Shown in pieces: positions 33,295-43,137 of a DNA stretch of 64,000 bases; position 1 is the first letter of the stretch; the number at the start of each line of letters is the position of its first letter. This DNA is from Calocera cornea HHB12733. Its lineage: Eukaryota; Basidiomycota; Dacrymycetes; Dacrymycetales; Dacrymycetaceae. The position numbers were made by a program, and so were the translations under genes. The stretch lies in assembly GCA_001632435.1 (NCBI GenBank), contig KV424027.1, positions 43,461 through 107,460 of the forward strand. Direction: 5' to 3'. The notes under the pieces are model-generated. The model was not told where the DNA came from and did no database searches. It was given only the letters and a program-made list of their open reading frames with translations.

Positions 33295-33316
33295 CCGTTT
33301 CGGATGCGAGAACGCC
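33295..33316 (-). repeat. Inverted repeat arm B (22 bp)
   Basis: Reverse complement of 32784-32805, about 490 bases away. The plus-strand frame through this arm reads 'SGDESGNVTARFGCENAIF' and stops at TGA shortly after (33344-33346). Confidence 0.7.
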
Positions 33317-33535
33317 ATCTTCATGCCACAACTTGAGGTATCTTGACCTAGGGGACTGGTAGAGGATGGTCCTGTAGACGTGTACACGGCAGGTACCGGA
33401 GGGAGTGTTCCACTGATAGTAGAGGGAACCAACCAAGTAAAGATCTACTGAATGATTCTTGATTGACTGCTGTACAACATTGTGATGTTACAATCCATAG
33501 TGTCGTGAGATATGGTACACATCCGCACGCAACGT

Positions 33536-35889
33536 TCATGGGAGATTCGACCCGCCTGCAGCCCGCAGTGGCTTCGCCTCCTCCGCTGCTCCCTCTCCAC
33601 CAGATCCGGCTGTCTGAGCAGCGTCCTCCTGCTCGAACTCCTTGCCCTTGCCCTGTGCCCACTTATTCTCCTCGACAGCGAGCGCATTCCAGAACAGGTT
33701 GCCTTCGCCGCGGCTCCAGTAGAATGCAGCGCGTGCGCCGCGGACCACCTCCGCGGTAATCAAGACGTAACGGATGCTCTGAGTGCATGTCAGTCGCCGC
33801 ACATCAAAGCTGGACAAACGACGTACTGAGCCTGGGACGTCGTACATGGGTTCCAGTAAGACGTTCTCCATGATGCCCCTCAGTCCTCGCGCGCCGGTCC
33901 CCTTCTTCTCCGCTGCCAGTGCGACCTCCCAGAGCGCCTCGCTGGTAAATCGCATTTCGGCCCCAGAATTCGAGAATAAGGCAGCGTACTGCGATACGAG
34001 CGAGTTGCGGACTTCGGTGAGCACGCGCAACAGCAGGCGTGGCGGAAGGTGATGCAGTACGGAGGTGACAGGGAGGCGGGAGATGAATTCTGGGATGAAA
34101 CCATACTTGACGATATCTGCACTGCTAATCAGACATCGAGCCGATCGTTGATAGATCAACTGACCGCCAGCCTCAACGAGATCCATTAGGTCGAATTCGT
34201 TCACCTCTTCATTGGGAGTGAAGAAAGGAAGGAAAGCCTTCTCAACGAGGTCCTTGCTGACCTTGTTCTCGTTCCCCTCCGAGGTTGCTTTCGTTATCGG
34301 TGCATCGAAACCGATAGACTAGTGACCTGGTCAGAAGATGCCTGCTGGAACTTGGAAAGCCAACATACCCCTTTCGCAACTCTCTGCCGTATCACTTTAT
34401 CCAGCCCCACGAAGGCGCCAGATAAGATGAAGAGGATATTGCTGGTATCAATCTGGTAAGACTCGGCCTTCCCGGCTGGATGCGGACACCTTGTCAGCAG
34501 ACAATCCTCTTTTAACAGCTGAGGCAAACGCACCATGACCCGGAAGCCCTTCCCGTGTCCGCCGGCTGGATCGGCCCACGCCCGGTGTGCCTGGCGCGAG
34601 ATCTGATGGAGCACCGGAAGCTGAGGGGGGTTGAGGGGCAGCGCTGTTTCCGGATACCGTTACGAGCGAGCCTTCCAGCATCCGAAGTAGAGCTGAATGG
34701 ACATCAATGCGCGTTCGACTGGCAGAGCCGCGTCGGCTCACCTTGCTGGACACCTTCTCCACTAACATCCTTACTGTTTCCGTCTGCTTGCCGACGGGCG
34801 ATCTTGTCACACTCATCGATGCAAACTATGCCCACTCTGAATCTTCAGATTAGTCACTGCACCGTTACCATTAGTGGCGGCGGCATACCGAGCGCGATTG
34901 ACATCCCAATTAGCAGCTTGGAGCTATGGTGACATGATCAGACAACAGCGTTGGATCACTGTGACACAGCGTACCAATCTCTGGATACACGATTCGACAT
35001 CCTCGCCGACGTCTAAAGCACGTGGATGTCAATACAATCCAGACTCTGGGCAGGGCTGTACTAACAGCCAGCCTGCAATCGTCGTCAGGGGGTTCGGCCA
35101 GGGGAAGTCAATGTGAGCATACCTGAGTGAACGTAGTAGCATCGCTCATCGCGAACGGCACATCCAGAACTCGTGCGAGCGTACGAGCAAGCAATGTCTT
35201 TCCTGTTCCAGTGGGTCCTCTGCGGTTACATCAGCATCAGCGACGCAGACAAGATCTCTCACGCACATCATGAGCACATTCGACTTCTCGAACGTCGGCA
35301 GGGGCACCTTCTGTTGGATATACGCGCGACGTGGTTGTATCTGGGGGTATTGCAATGGACTCGAGAACGGCGTTGCGTTCACTGAGGGCGCATCTGCTTG
35401 AAGGAAGAACGCTTCTTCCGCTTCGGCGTCGTAGGATGACAGGTTGGCGCGGACTCGGTTGTAATGGTTGTACACACTGTAGATAGATCAGAGGACATCC
35501 GCCACGGTTAAGGGAGATTGGAAGCGTACGCTACAGCGAGAATCTTCTTCGCCCTCTCCTGGCCGATCACATACGAATCGAGGAACTTAACCAGCTGCAT
35601 CGCCGTCAGCGCTGTATTCCCAACCACCCGCTTCCCCACTGACCTGCTTAGGACTCCTGAGCGAGAATCCAGGCCAGTCCTCGCCCTCCACGCCCCCTCG
35701 CACGTCGAACTCGAATCCCGCACCGCCTGGCCCTCCCGGGCCCCCACCGCCGCCTCCAGACTGGTTGCTGTCATTCGTAGCGTACTCAAAGGCGCGTGTC
35801 CTCAGGAGGCGTGGGTGACGCCGGTGCACAGTCGTTGGCAAAGCCCGCAACGGGCATGCACGATGCCGGAGCAAGAGCGGCATCGCCAT
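33536..35889 (-). CDS. MCX1: Mitochondrial ClpX-type AAA+ unfoldase
   Basis: AAA+ protein unfoldase of the mitochondrial matrix, 581 residues from 13 exons (minus): 35889-35644, 35594-35530, 35476-35267, 35219-35123, 35072-35066, 35012-34975, 34923-34889, 34836-34742, 34692-34534, 34475-34369, 34318-34165, 34116-33827 and 33778-33536. All phases agree. The N-terminus is Arg-rich without acids ([10 protein letters not shown]...), a likely presequence, followed by a poly-Gly linker; the classical zinc-binding domain is not evident. Core motifs are Walker A GPTGTGKT (175-182), 'AGYVGEDVES' (207-216), Walker B IVCIDECD (236-243), '[12 protein letters not shown]', the IGF loop (355-357), and '[12 protein letters not shown]' with sensor-2 'GTGARGLR'. 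Exon 5 is only 7 nt. The IGF tripeptide is the ClpP-docking loop, so a ClpP partner is expected. Confidence 0.93.
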
Positions 35890-36126
35890 TGCTCGGGGTC
35901 GAGGTGGTGGATGTGGACGATGGTCAGGATGACGCGGTGTGCGCTCAGGCTCGGTCTGGTGGCTCGCAGCGGGCGGAAGTCCGACGCGAACGCCGAGTGC
36001 GGGGCGTGATTGCGACAGCGGAGGCACATTCGCCCCTTATTGTTCCTGATGTCTTCCTCCACTTCTATCAGCGGTGACCGGGACGATGAGCAAGATAATT
36101 GCATGAGATGGGGTTATACAATGCAA

Positions 36127-38676
36127 TTAATTGACGCCCAAGAGATTCTTCCATGTCTGCCCGCCCCAGTCGCCCAGTACGCGCTCGATCTCCCCGCTCT
36201 CCAGCCCAAGCTGCACCTTCCGGTCTCCCTCAGCTTTCCTCGTTGCCAGCACACCTTCCTCAAACAGCAACACCTTTGCTGCCATCAGGCTTCCCAAGAC
36301 CATCTTCAGCTCTCGGAGTGTTGGCTTCGCAGGTGGCAGTTTGGAGTCGCCGAGCGTCGCATACAGCCCCAGGTGCTGGTAGGTCACGTCGCCCCACTTG
36401 ACCTCCGGCACGCCCTCCCGCCGAATGACCTTGACTACAGCAACAAGCATGACCTTCTCCATATACGAGCACTCGCGGAGGTAGGACGCAGCCGGCGAGT
36501 TCTGCATCTGCTTCATGACCGAATTGACATCGTTAATGAGCACAGTGCGGAAGGAGCCGTCGTGCTGGCGTGCGAGTTCAACTGCCCGCCGAGATATATC
36601 CAGAATTCGCCGTGCATCGCCTGACACACCTGCAACGCGCATCGCAGCAATCTGGATCGCATCAGCGTGCATGATCTGCTCGGGCGGGACGGTGCCACCG
36701 CGAAGGCGAGAGTTGACGATCTCCTTGAGCTGATCGCGCGTATATGGCGCGAAGTTGATTCGCTCCATGCCAAGACGGCTCCGGACTTTGCCAGCCATCA
36801 CACGCTCGGGGAGGTCCATCGTGTTCGCTACTGCGATGACGACTAGTCGGCTGCCTGGGAGGGTCGGCCAGTTGAAGAAGTTGTAGACAACGTCTTGTTT
36901 TGTGGTGATGAGCTGGTCAAGCTCATCCATAAGCACCACGCTGTACATCTCATTAGATTGGCATTGTGTTCCCCGTGCTCAACGCACGTACAAGCAACCC
37001 GCCTCGGGCCCTCTCCTCCCGCTCCTCTCAAAATATCCCACCAGCCTCCTCAGGGCCTCCCCCGGCGAGACACGCTTGTCCATATCATCCCCCGAGACGA
37101 CGCGCCAGAGCTCTGCGTATGCTTCTCTCGCGTCTGTCAGCTTGAGGCCGTTTACTTCGAGGAACGTGAAGGGTGGGATTTCCTACCATCACCATTAGTA
37201 TCGGAGTGATGTGGATATGTGGATACATACCGATGCTTGTGCTCGTGCATGCAGTGTACGAACGACAGCGTGTACCGTAGCTGTCTTGCCTGTACCTGGC
37301 ACTCCGGAAATATCTGCAGCTTGTCTCAGCTCGCTGATCAAGTAGAAAACGCATGCACGCACAAATACAGCCACCTTCACCCTCTTCCAACAACCCCTCG
37401 ACCTTTCCCAGCACCCTCTCGAACTCCTCATCTCTGCACGGAAGGTCATCCGGCGTCGCACTTACGTGAAGCGTCGCCAGCGCCCTCAGGTACGGGTCGG
37501 AAGGCAACGAAGCAGCCCACTTGGAGTTAGATGCTATCGGGACCGGTCGGCGAGCTTTGGTGGGCGACTTGAGGGAACCGCGTGAGGGCTTCCTCTGAAG
37601 GCGGCCTTTGGCAGTGAGTGTGGTCTTGGGCGAGCGACCACGTTTGCGAGGTGTTTTGGTAGGAGAGGAGCCGGCGCCTGACCTGCGAGCTTTGCGTGGT
37701 CGATCTGATGCAGCGGACGCGGCGTCGGACGCCTCGGCGTCTTCACCCTCTTCTTCGTCGCCGGCTGATGCGATCTCCTCCTCATCAGAATTCCCGCTTG
37801 GCGCATAGTCCCCCCCACTCTGCTCTTCCTCCGACTCTTCCTCGACCTCCGTCCGTTTCCTTTTCCGCCTTTCCTTCTTTTCCTCCGGCTCAGCCTCCAC
37901 CTCCCACACTCCCTCCTTCACTCCGCGTTCGCGCACCTCATCCCAGTCAATGCGCGTATAGTTCTTCTTGTCCTTCGCAGCCTTCATGTCATACGCGTTG
38001 TAGCATACGAACTCGTCGTCCCATTTGTCTGGCGAGTTGGTCGGGTTGGAGAAGACCTTGCAGCGGCCAATGAGAGTCGAGAGCGGGAGGGCGCCACACT
38101 GCGATGTGCGGCTGTAGAAGATCTCATTCTGCCATATTGTCAGAAGTGGCGCACACTAATGGTACACCAGCGCAGACATACCCACTCGGTCGGACGGCGT
38201 TCTTTGACCTTAGGCAGCTGATCCTGACGCAAGAACCAGTGCACTCTCGCATATTTCCTCTGTCCCCTCTCACCCTCCTCTTCATCCTCCTCATCCCCAT
38301 CAACATGAACACTCCATATCTGCGTCAGCACACCGATATGGTGCTTGAGCCGGTTGCCCTCCGCCTCTATGAACACTGTGTCCCCAACGCTGAACACCTC
38401 GTCCTCCTGCGGCACCACACGCTTCGACTTTCCCCTCCCCACAACCGCATCCGGCTTGCTTCTTCGAAATCGGGCGAAGTAATGCACCGTTCCCTGCTCG
38501 TCGCCAGCGGTGTCGGCCATGTCCGGGAGGTCATCTTCTGGAACGAGCGACTTGGTGGACAGAGGTTGTTCGAGCGCGTCGCTGTACGCGACGACCTCGT
38601 GTGCACGAACGCGGACCACCTGGCCTTGATGTCGCTTCGGGTAGCGCTTTGACGGAGTAGAGGATGCCGATGCCAT
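36127..38676 (-). CDS. ORC1: Origin recognition complex subunit 1
   Basis: AAA+ subunit of ORC, which marks replication origins and loads MCM with Cdc6; nuclear, 784 residues. Exons (minus) are 38676-38182, 38128-37369, 37313-37231, 37182-36988 and 36948-36127. An N-terminal BAH domain (about 70-220) includes 'VFSVGDTVFIEAEG', 'ARVHWFLRQDQLP' and 'NEIFYS'. A long acidic and Lys/Arg-rich linker follows (about 230-380), as in other Orc1 proteins. The ATPase has Walker A GVPGTGKT (about 422), Walker B VVLMDELDQL (about 515) with the Orc1-type DELD, then 'NTMDLPERV' and 'RLGMERINFAPYTRDQL'. A winged-helix domain ends the protein. The last intron (36949-36987) is only 39 bases with a GAG acceptor. 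The ClpX-like gene starts 237 bases downstream on the same strand. Confidence 0.95.
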
Positions 38677-39287
38677 CTTGCCAGTAACGATGAAGATCAA
38701 CGACAGGCAGGCAGTGAGGGTAGAGGACCAGTCGCGAGACGACTCTTCATCTACGACGCGCTCTGGGGTCGTAGGGGACGCGACGAGCCGTGTCCATGCC
38801 ATTTACGGACGGCACGTGATTGTTCTCGAAGCCGTCGATGACGTTGTCATGGTACAGCTTCGGGCATGCAAGCTTCTAGCCGCACGGTCAGTTCTTCTTT
38901 GCTGATAGACGTGCTGCCAAACTGCCGACAACCTGCATGTGCTCGCACTGCGTATCACGGCATCGGCGGTGAGTATCACCACGAATACCGCCCGCGGGGA
39001 GGGCACTCCACACAGTCTCTGTCTCTGATTCTCACGCTTCTGCCGTCCATCACGGACTTGAGCGATTGGAAACGGAACCACGAATCAGCCGAACGATAGG
39101 GCAAACAGCCTTCGGGTCGGTGATGATATGGCTTATATGCACGACGGGGGCGAGGCAGGAGTGTGCTTTGTACCTTCGCAATCCCGCCTCTCGCGCCCCT
39201 AACGACCTTGAAGAGCTCTGAAGGGGTAGTGAACGAGACGACATATTCCCCGCATCGTACTATAACCAACATGGAGAAGAAAAATAC
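38677..39287. promoter_or_regulatory. Divergent intergenic region between ORC1 and the first LtrA gene
   Basis: About 610 bases between two genes pointing away from each other. No coding frame is supported. An ATG at 39271 could give the LtrA gene an alternative first exon, but that needs a 29-base intron. Confidence 0.5.
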
Positions 39288-41732
39288 ATGGACCAGCGGT
39301 CTCGAAAGGTGTGTGAGACCAAACTTGGAGTATTCAGCTTGTCTGATCGGCGACACAGGGAAGAACAACGCGCAAAGCAACTCGAAAAGCACGTTCGTGC
39401 GCAGGCACGCTTTATCCCATTAGTAATATATCCCGGTCCTATTCAGAAGGAGAACGAGACAGTGGGAGATAAAGAGGAAGAGGAGTGGTTGTTGGAGGAG
39501 CAGCGCGCCACTGAGTGGTTGGACCTGCTATACGATCTGGTTATCGTGCGTCCTGAACTTGCTCGCTGGAGATGCGCTGAGACAGTGTGGCCAAGGTCGC
39601 CATCCTCACTGTCTTCAGCGCGAGCAACGAAGTCTCATCACCAGAGTCGATTCTGATCTACTTCTCCTACATCGTGCTGATCTGGTGGGTCTGGGCTTCG
39701 CAGACTCTATACGACGTCCGTTTCCAAGCGGACGACTGGATCCACCGGCTCTTCAAGTTCCTCCAGCTAGCCGCGTTCTCCTTCGTCGGCATCACGAGTC
39801 AGGCGTTCGACCCTTCGAACGTTCTTCCGCCGAATGGGGACATCAACGCGGACCCGACTGTTTCGGGTGCCATGCAGCAGGGCGCTACGGCGTTTAAAGG
39901 TGTTGCGATCGCCTACGGACTCAGCAGGCTCCTATGTGGTACCCAATACCTATATGGTGTGTGTTCACTCTTATCGAGGCAGACGAGAGTCGCCTGATCA
40001 CGGCGTAGTCACATATGCAACACGTCGGCACCATCGATGGGTATCGCTAGCGGTTCCATCCGCCACATGTTTCTTCTCGTTTGTGCTCAACCTCATCGCC
40101 GCCTTCCTCACTACCAACCAGGCGGCAAAGGTTGCCCTCCTCTATTTGCCTGTCGGCGTTGAGATGTTGGCTGTGCTTATCTTGCCCTTTTTCCGTGGAT
40201 ATATCAGGACCCCCGGTTCGCTCATCAGTCAGCGCTTCGGCGAGTTGACACTGGTGATCCTCGGTGAAGGCATCATCGGTATCATCAAGAATCTCGGCAA
40301 CGCAGTGAAGGGGTTCGGTGTCGGCAACAATGTCTGTAAGTACTCCCAAATCCTTCCACCCTGCCTCAAGGGCTGAACACCGTACGACAGATGGCCAAGC
40401 CGTCTGTGTCCTGGTCATTGTCTGGTGCATCTGGCACTTCCTCTTCCAGGGATTCACCGCCGAGATCCGCATGGGGAGGAAACGCGGTATACTCTGGCTC
40501 CTTCTCCATCTGCCCCTTCACTTCACGCTCCTACTACTCCTCGCGGGGATGAACAATGCAGTTCAGTACGACAACCTCGGGCAAGCATTTACCAGCGTGA
40601 CGGGGGCCTTCGAGACCCTCGAGCTGCAGGGCAGGGACGTCGTCTTCGGGAACGGGACGTTCGACCTCTCGCAGGTACCCATGCAGGATCTCACTCTCCA
40701 ATTCGGCAAGCTTGAGCTCGTCCCCACGTTCCCGGAGGAAGTCGCCAACTACGAGGCGACCGTGCGGCAGTTCCCGGGGAACACGACCACCAACCCATTC
40801 ATCGACCTCTTGCAGTACGAGATCAACGCGTTGATATACGTTGCGGTGGAGTACCAGCTCGGCGTTAGCCAGGAGCTGTACGACACCCTTCAGCGAATCA
40901 CGCAGTTCAACAACACATGGGATAGCACGGGCGACCAGACGGTCGTGGATCAGTATCTCTTGGCCGTGAATGATACTTTCAACGAGGCAGTATTCGAGTT
41001 CAGCGCGGAAATGGATACGGAGATTTTCCAGGGCACGGTATTCTTTCTCCCAGCTACGGTATGCTACTTATGCTGGACACTGCGGTCAATTGTGTCGCTG
41101 ACAGCGGGCTCAGGGAGGGCTGCTGTTTCTCGCTTGCGTGCTTACTGTGCTCCGCAACCCGCCGATGGGACTGTGGATGTGGCTCGCCTGGGCCGCACAG
41201 CTTACAGTCAGTGTCGGCCTAGGTCTACTGGGCCTGTTAGACCTGGGCGGTATTAAGATCGTGTTCACCGAAGAGGACGCAGGTTTCCCCCAGCTGAGCC
41301 CGGTGTACCGATTACTCCAGGCCAACTGGCTGCGTACGCCTCATACGTCCGACAATCAATCACTCTAGAGCTGACTTTTTCACAGTACCAACGGGTGCTC
41401 TAGCGTATGCGGCGCTTGTGCTCGCCGATGCGCTCTGCGTGTCGATGGCTCGGTGGACCGACGGCAAAGGTCTGACCAAGGTCGCAGGCGAAGGCTCTCG
41501 GCCCCTAGCTCACAAGACGCCGTCTCGAGAAGAGAAAGAGCTGCCACTCGTCAACGTACAGCGTGCAAGAGCGGTGGACAGATCCCCATCTGAGACAGAT
41601 GAGGAGGAGCGATCGGTGCATAAGACCGCGGCCGAGCATGAGCATGAGCACCCGAGAGGACCACGGCCGCGGCCTGTGGAGTCGCATGGCACGCGAGAAG
41701 AATACACACAAGTGATGGGTCGGGCGGTCTAG
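39288..41732 (+). CDS. LtrA-family (low temperature requirement A) membrane protein, copy 1
   Basis: Polytopic membrane protein of about 726 residues. Exons are 39288-39545, 39596-39956, 40009-40335, 40391-41058, 41114-41333 and 41386-41732, with all phases consistent. A basic and acidic cytosolic N-terminus leads into the family signature 'ATEWLDLLYDLVIVAILTVF', then 'IWWVWASQTLYD' and, about 190 residues on, 'QRFGELTLVILGEGIIGII'. These match Pfam LtrA, a family of unknown biochemical function. A luminal or external region of about 170 residues with N-glycosylation sequons (NGT, NTT, NNT, NDT) sits between later helices, and a charged His/Glu/Arg-rich tail ends the protein. Exons 3 and 5 (327 and 220 nt) have exactly the lengths of the matching exons in copy 5, its closest relative here. 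Confidence 0.88.
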
Positions 41733-42029
41733 TAGCGTCCAACAATCCGACCAGGCAGCTTAATATTTATTCATTTCGGGCTTTGGCTTCTCGCCATTTT
41801 GGTGGCATGGTTCTGGAAACTTGCTTTCGGAGCCGCGTCTCCGTGATACAGACTCCGAGCACGGCACGTGATTGTGCATGACGCCCTCCGCGTCGCACTA
41901 CGTCATGCCACTCCCTTCATCGCGCCTCATCCAAACGCGCCAATATGTAAGCCTCCCCGCCTTCAAGGCTCTGCAGCTTCTCTGCTCTCAACCACCTCTT
42001 TATCCTTGTGAACGTCCTCGCCGTTCACG

Positions 42030-42769
42030 ATGTCCGACTACTCGACCCAGGAAAACTTGTACCATTTCGCCCGCGTGTCGGGGACGATCAGTACGTAACT
42101 CCGGAAGCGCATATATGTACCTAGCCCGCTGTATGCTAACACGCTTCCAGCCGCCGGCATCTTCACCGGCCTGACGATCTCCTCGGCCCTGCTCGCGACG
42201 CCTGTCCTCTCACCCTCGCTTATGCCCCACTCATCGCGCGTCGAGCAGTTCGCAGATGCGCACAAGGCCCTCATCGCCACCGCTATGCCCGTCGCAGGCG
42301 CGGGCGGCCTGCTGTTCGTCTTGGCAGCGTGGCTGAGGCCGGGCGAGGTGGTGCTCCAAGTGGGCAAGAACCATGGTGTGGGCGGTGGTGTCGCCATGAA
42401 TATCGTCAGCGATCGCGTGCGTCTCTTTGCCTCGCAGTACGCGAGCGCCGTCACTGACGCGAGTGCATACAGCTGCGCCAAGTGACCCCGCTCACCCTCC
42501 TCCTGCCCCCTATCTTGCTGCTTCCCATACCCTTCCTCGCCTACCCCTTGACGAGGTATCTCAAGCACGCGCTGTCGACCTCCAATCTCGCCGGTGCGGA
42601 GAAAATCGCTCCCTCCCTCACAGCCAACGGTGCCGAGACCTCCACCTTCGCCGGCGAGCAGTTCACGAAGGATGTCAAGGGCTGGGGCGCTGTGTGGATC
42701 GTTGCGGGCGCCATGGGCCTCAGCGCAGCTGCGATCGGCGGCTGTGGTTTGATCGGCTGGGGGCTGTAA
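42030..42769 (+). CDS. Small predicted four-helix membrane protein of unknown function
   Basis: 207 residues from exons 42030-42090, 42151-42416 and 42473-42769, phase-consistent with GTACGT and GTGCGT donors. Hydrophobic segments occur at about residues 20-42, 65-85, 112-133 and 182-204. The first carries small residues (TAGIFTGLTISSALLATPVL) in a pattern reminiscent of DUF1772-type four-helix proteins, but the match is not strong enough to assign. The gene lies between LtrA copies 1 and 2 and shows no similarity to them, so it is either an older resident of the locus or separated the copies after duplication. Confidence 0.75.
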
Positions 42770-43137
42770 TGGTCCTTGCGTTAAGAAAATCATGATACAG
42801 AAGTGATGCTGTCGAAATGTTGCGTGGACTCTTCGTGTTAGTGCCTGCCTTGTTGCCCATCGTAATGACCAATGATTGTCATACATTCCCCCCTTTGTGC
42901 TGTATCCCGAGATGAATGAAATGCACATAATATTATTGCCATTGACTAGTGATGCAGCAAAGAAACGGATATCCGGGAAGACGTTGAGAACAAAGCTAGA
43001 ACGCGAACGCGCTTTTTGGGGGATGAATGATGTACAGAGGGGTAGGAGCGGTATCGCATGCGAGTGGTAAAGAATCGTTTTCAGGGATGTTGAGGGATAT
43101 TGTCGTGTGGTTCCGTGGCTACTACTCGTGAGCACGC
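42770..43137. other. Short intergenic region between convergent genes
   Basis: About 370 bases separating the stop of the small membrane protein gene from the stop of LtrA copy 2. No gene was seen; it is AT-richer than its flanks. Confidence 0.6.

Larger units (their letters stand above)
31638..33535. other. Gene-poor region with possible gene remnants
   Basis: About 1.9 kb without an intact gene. It contains a possible decayed secreted-protein gene (32088-32551, minus) and two inverted, diverged copies of a short coding-like segment (around 32784-32805 and 33295-33316). Confidence 0.5.

Noticed and set aside
35802..36104. Minus-strand frame with two CxxC pairs, resembling the ClpX zinc-binding domain
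   Set aside because: It lies mostly upstream of and out of frame with the phase-consistent ClpX first exon, and no splice joins it to the ATPase core.
39271..39308. Alternative first exon of LtrA copy 1 starting at 39271
   Set aside because: It would require a 29-base intron; the uninterrupted frame from 39288 is simpler.
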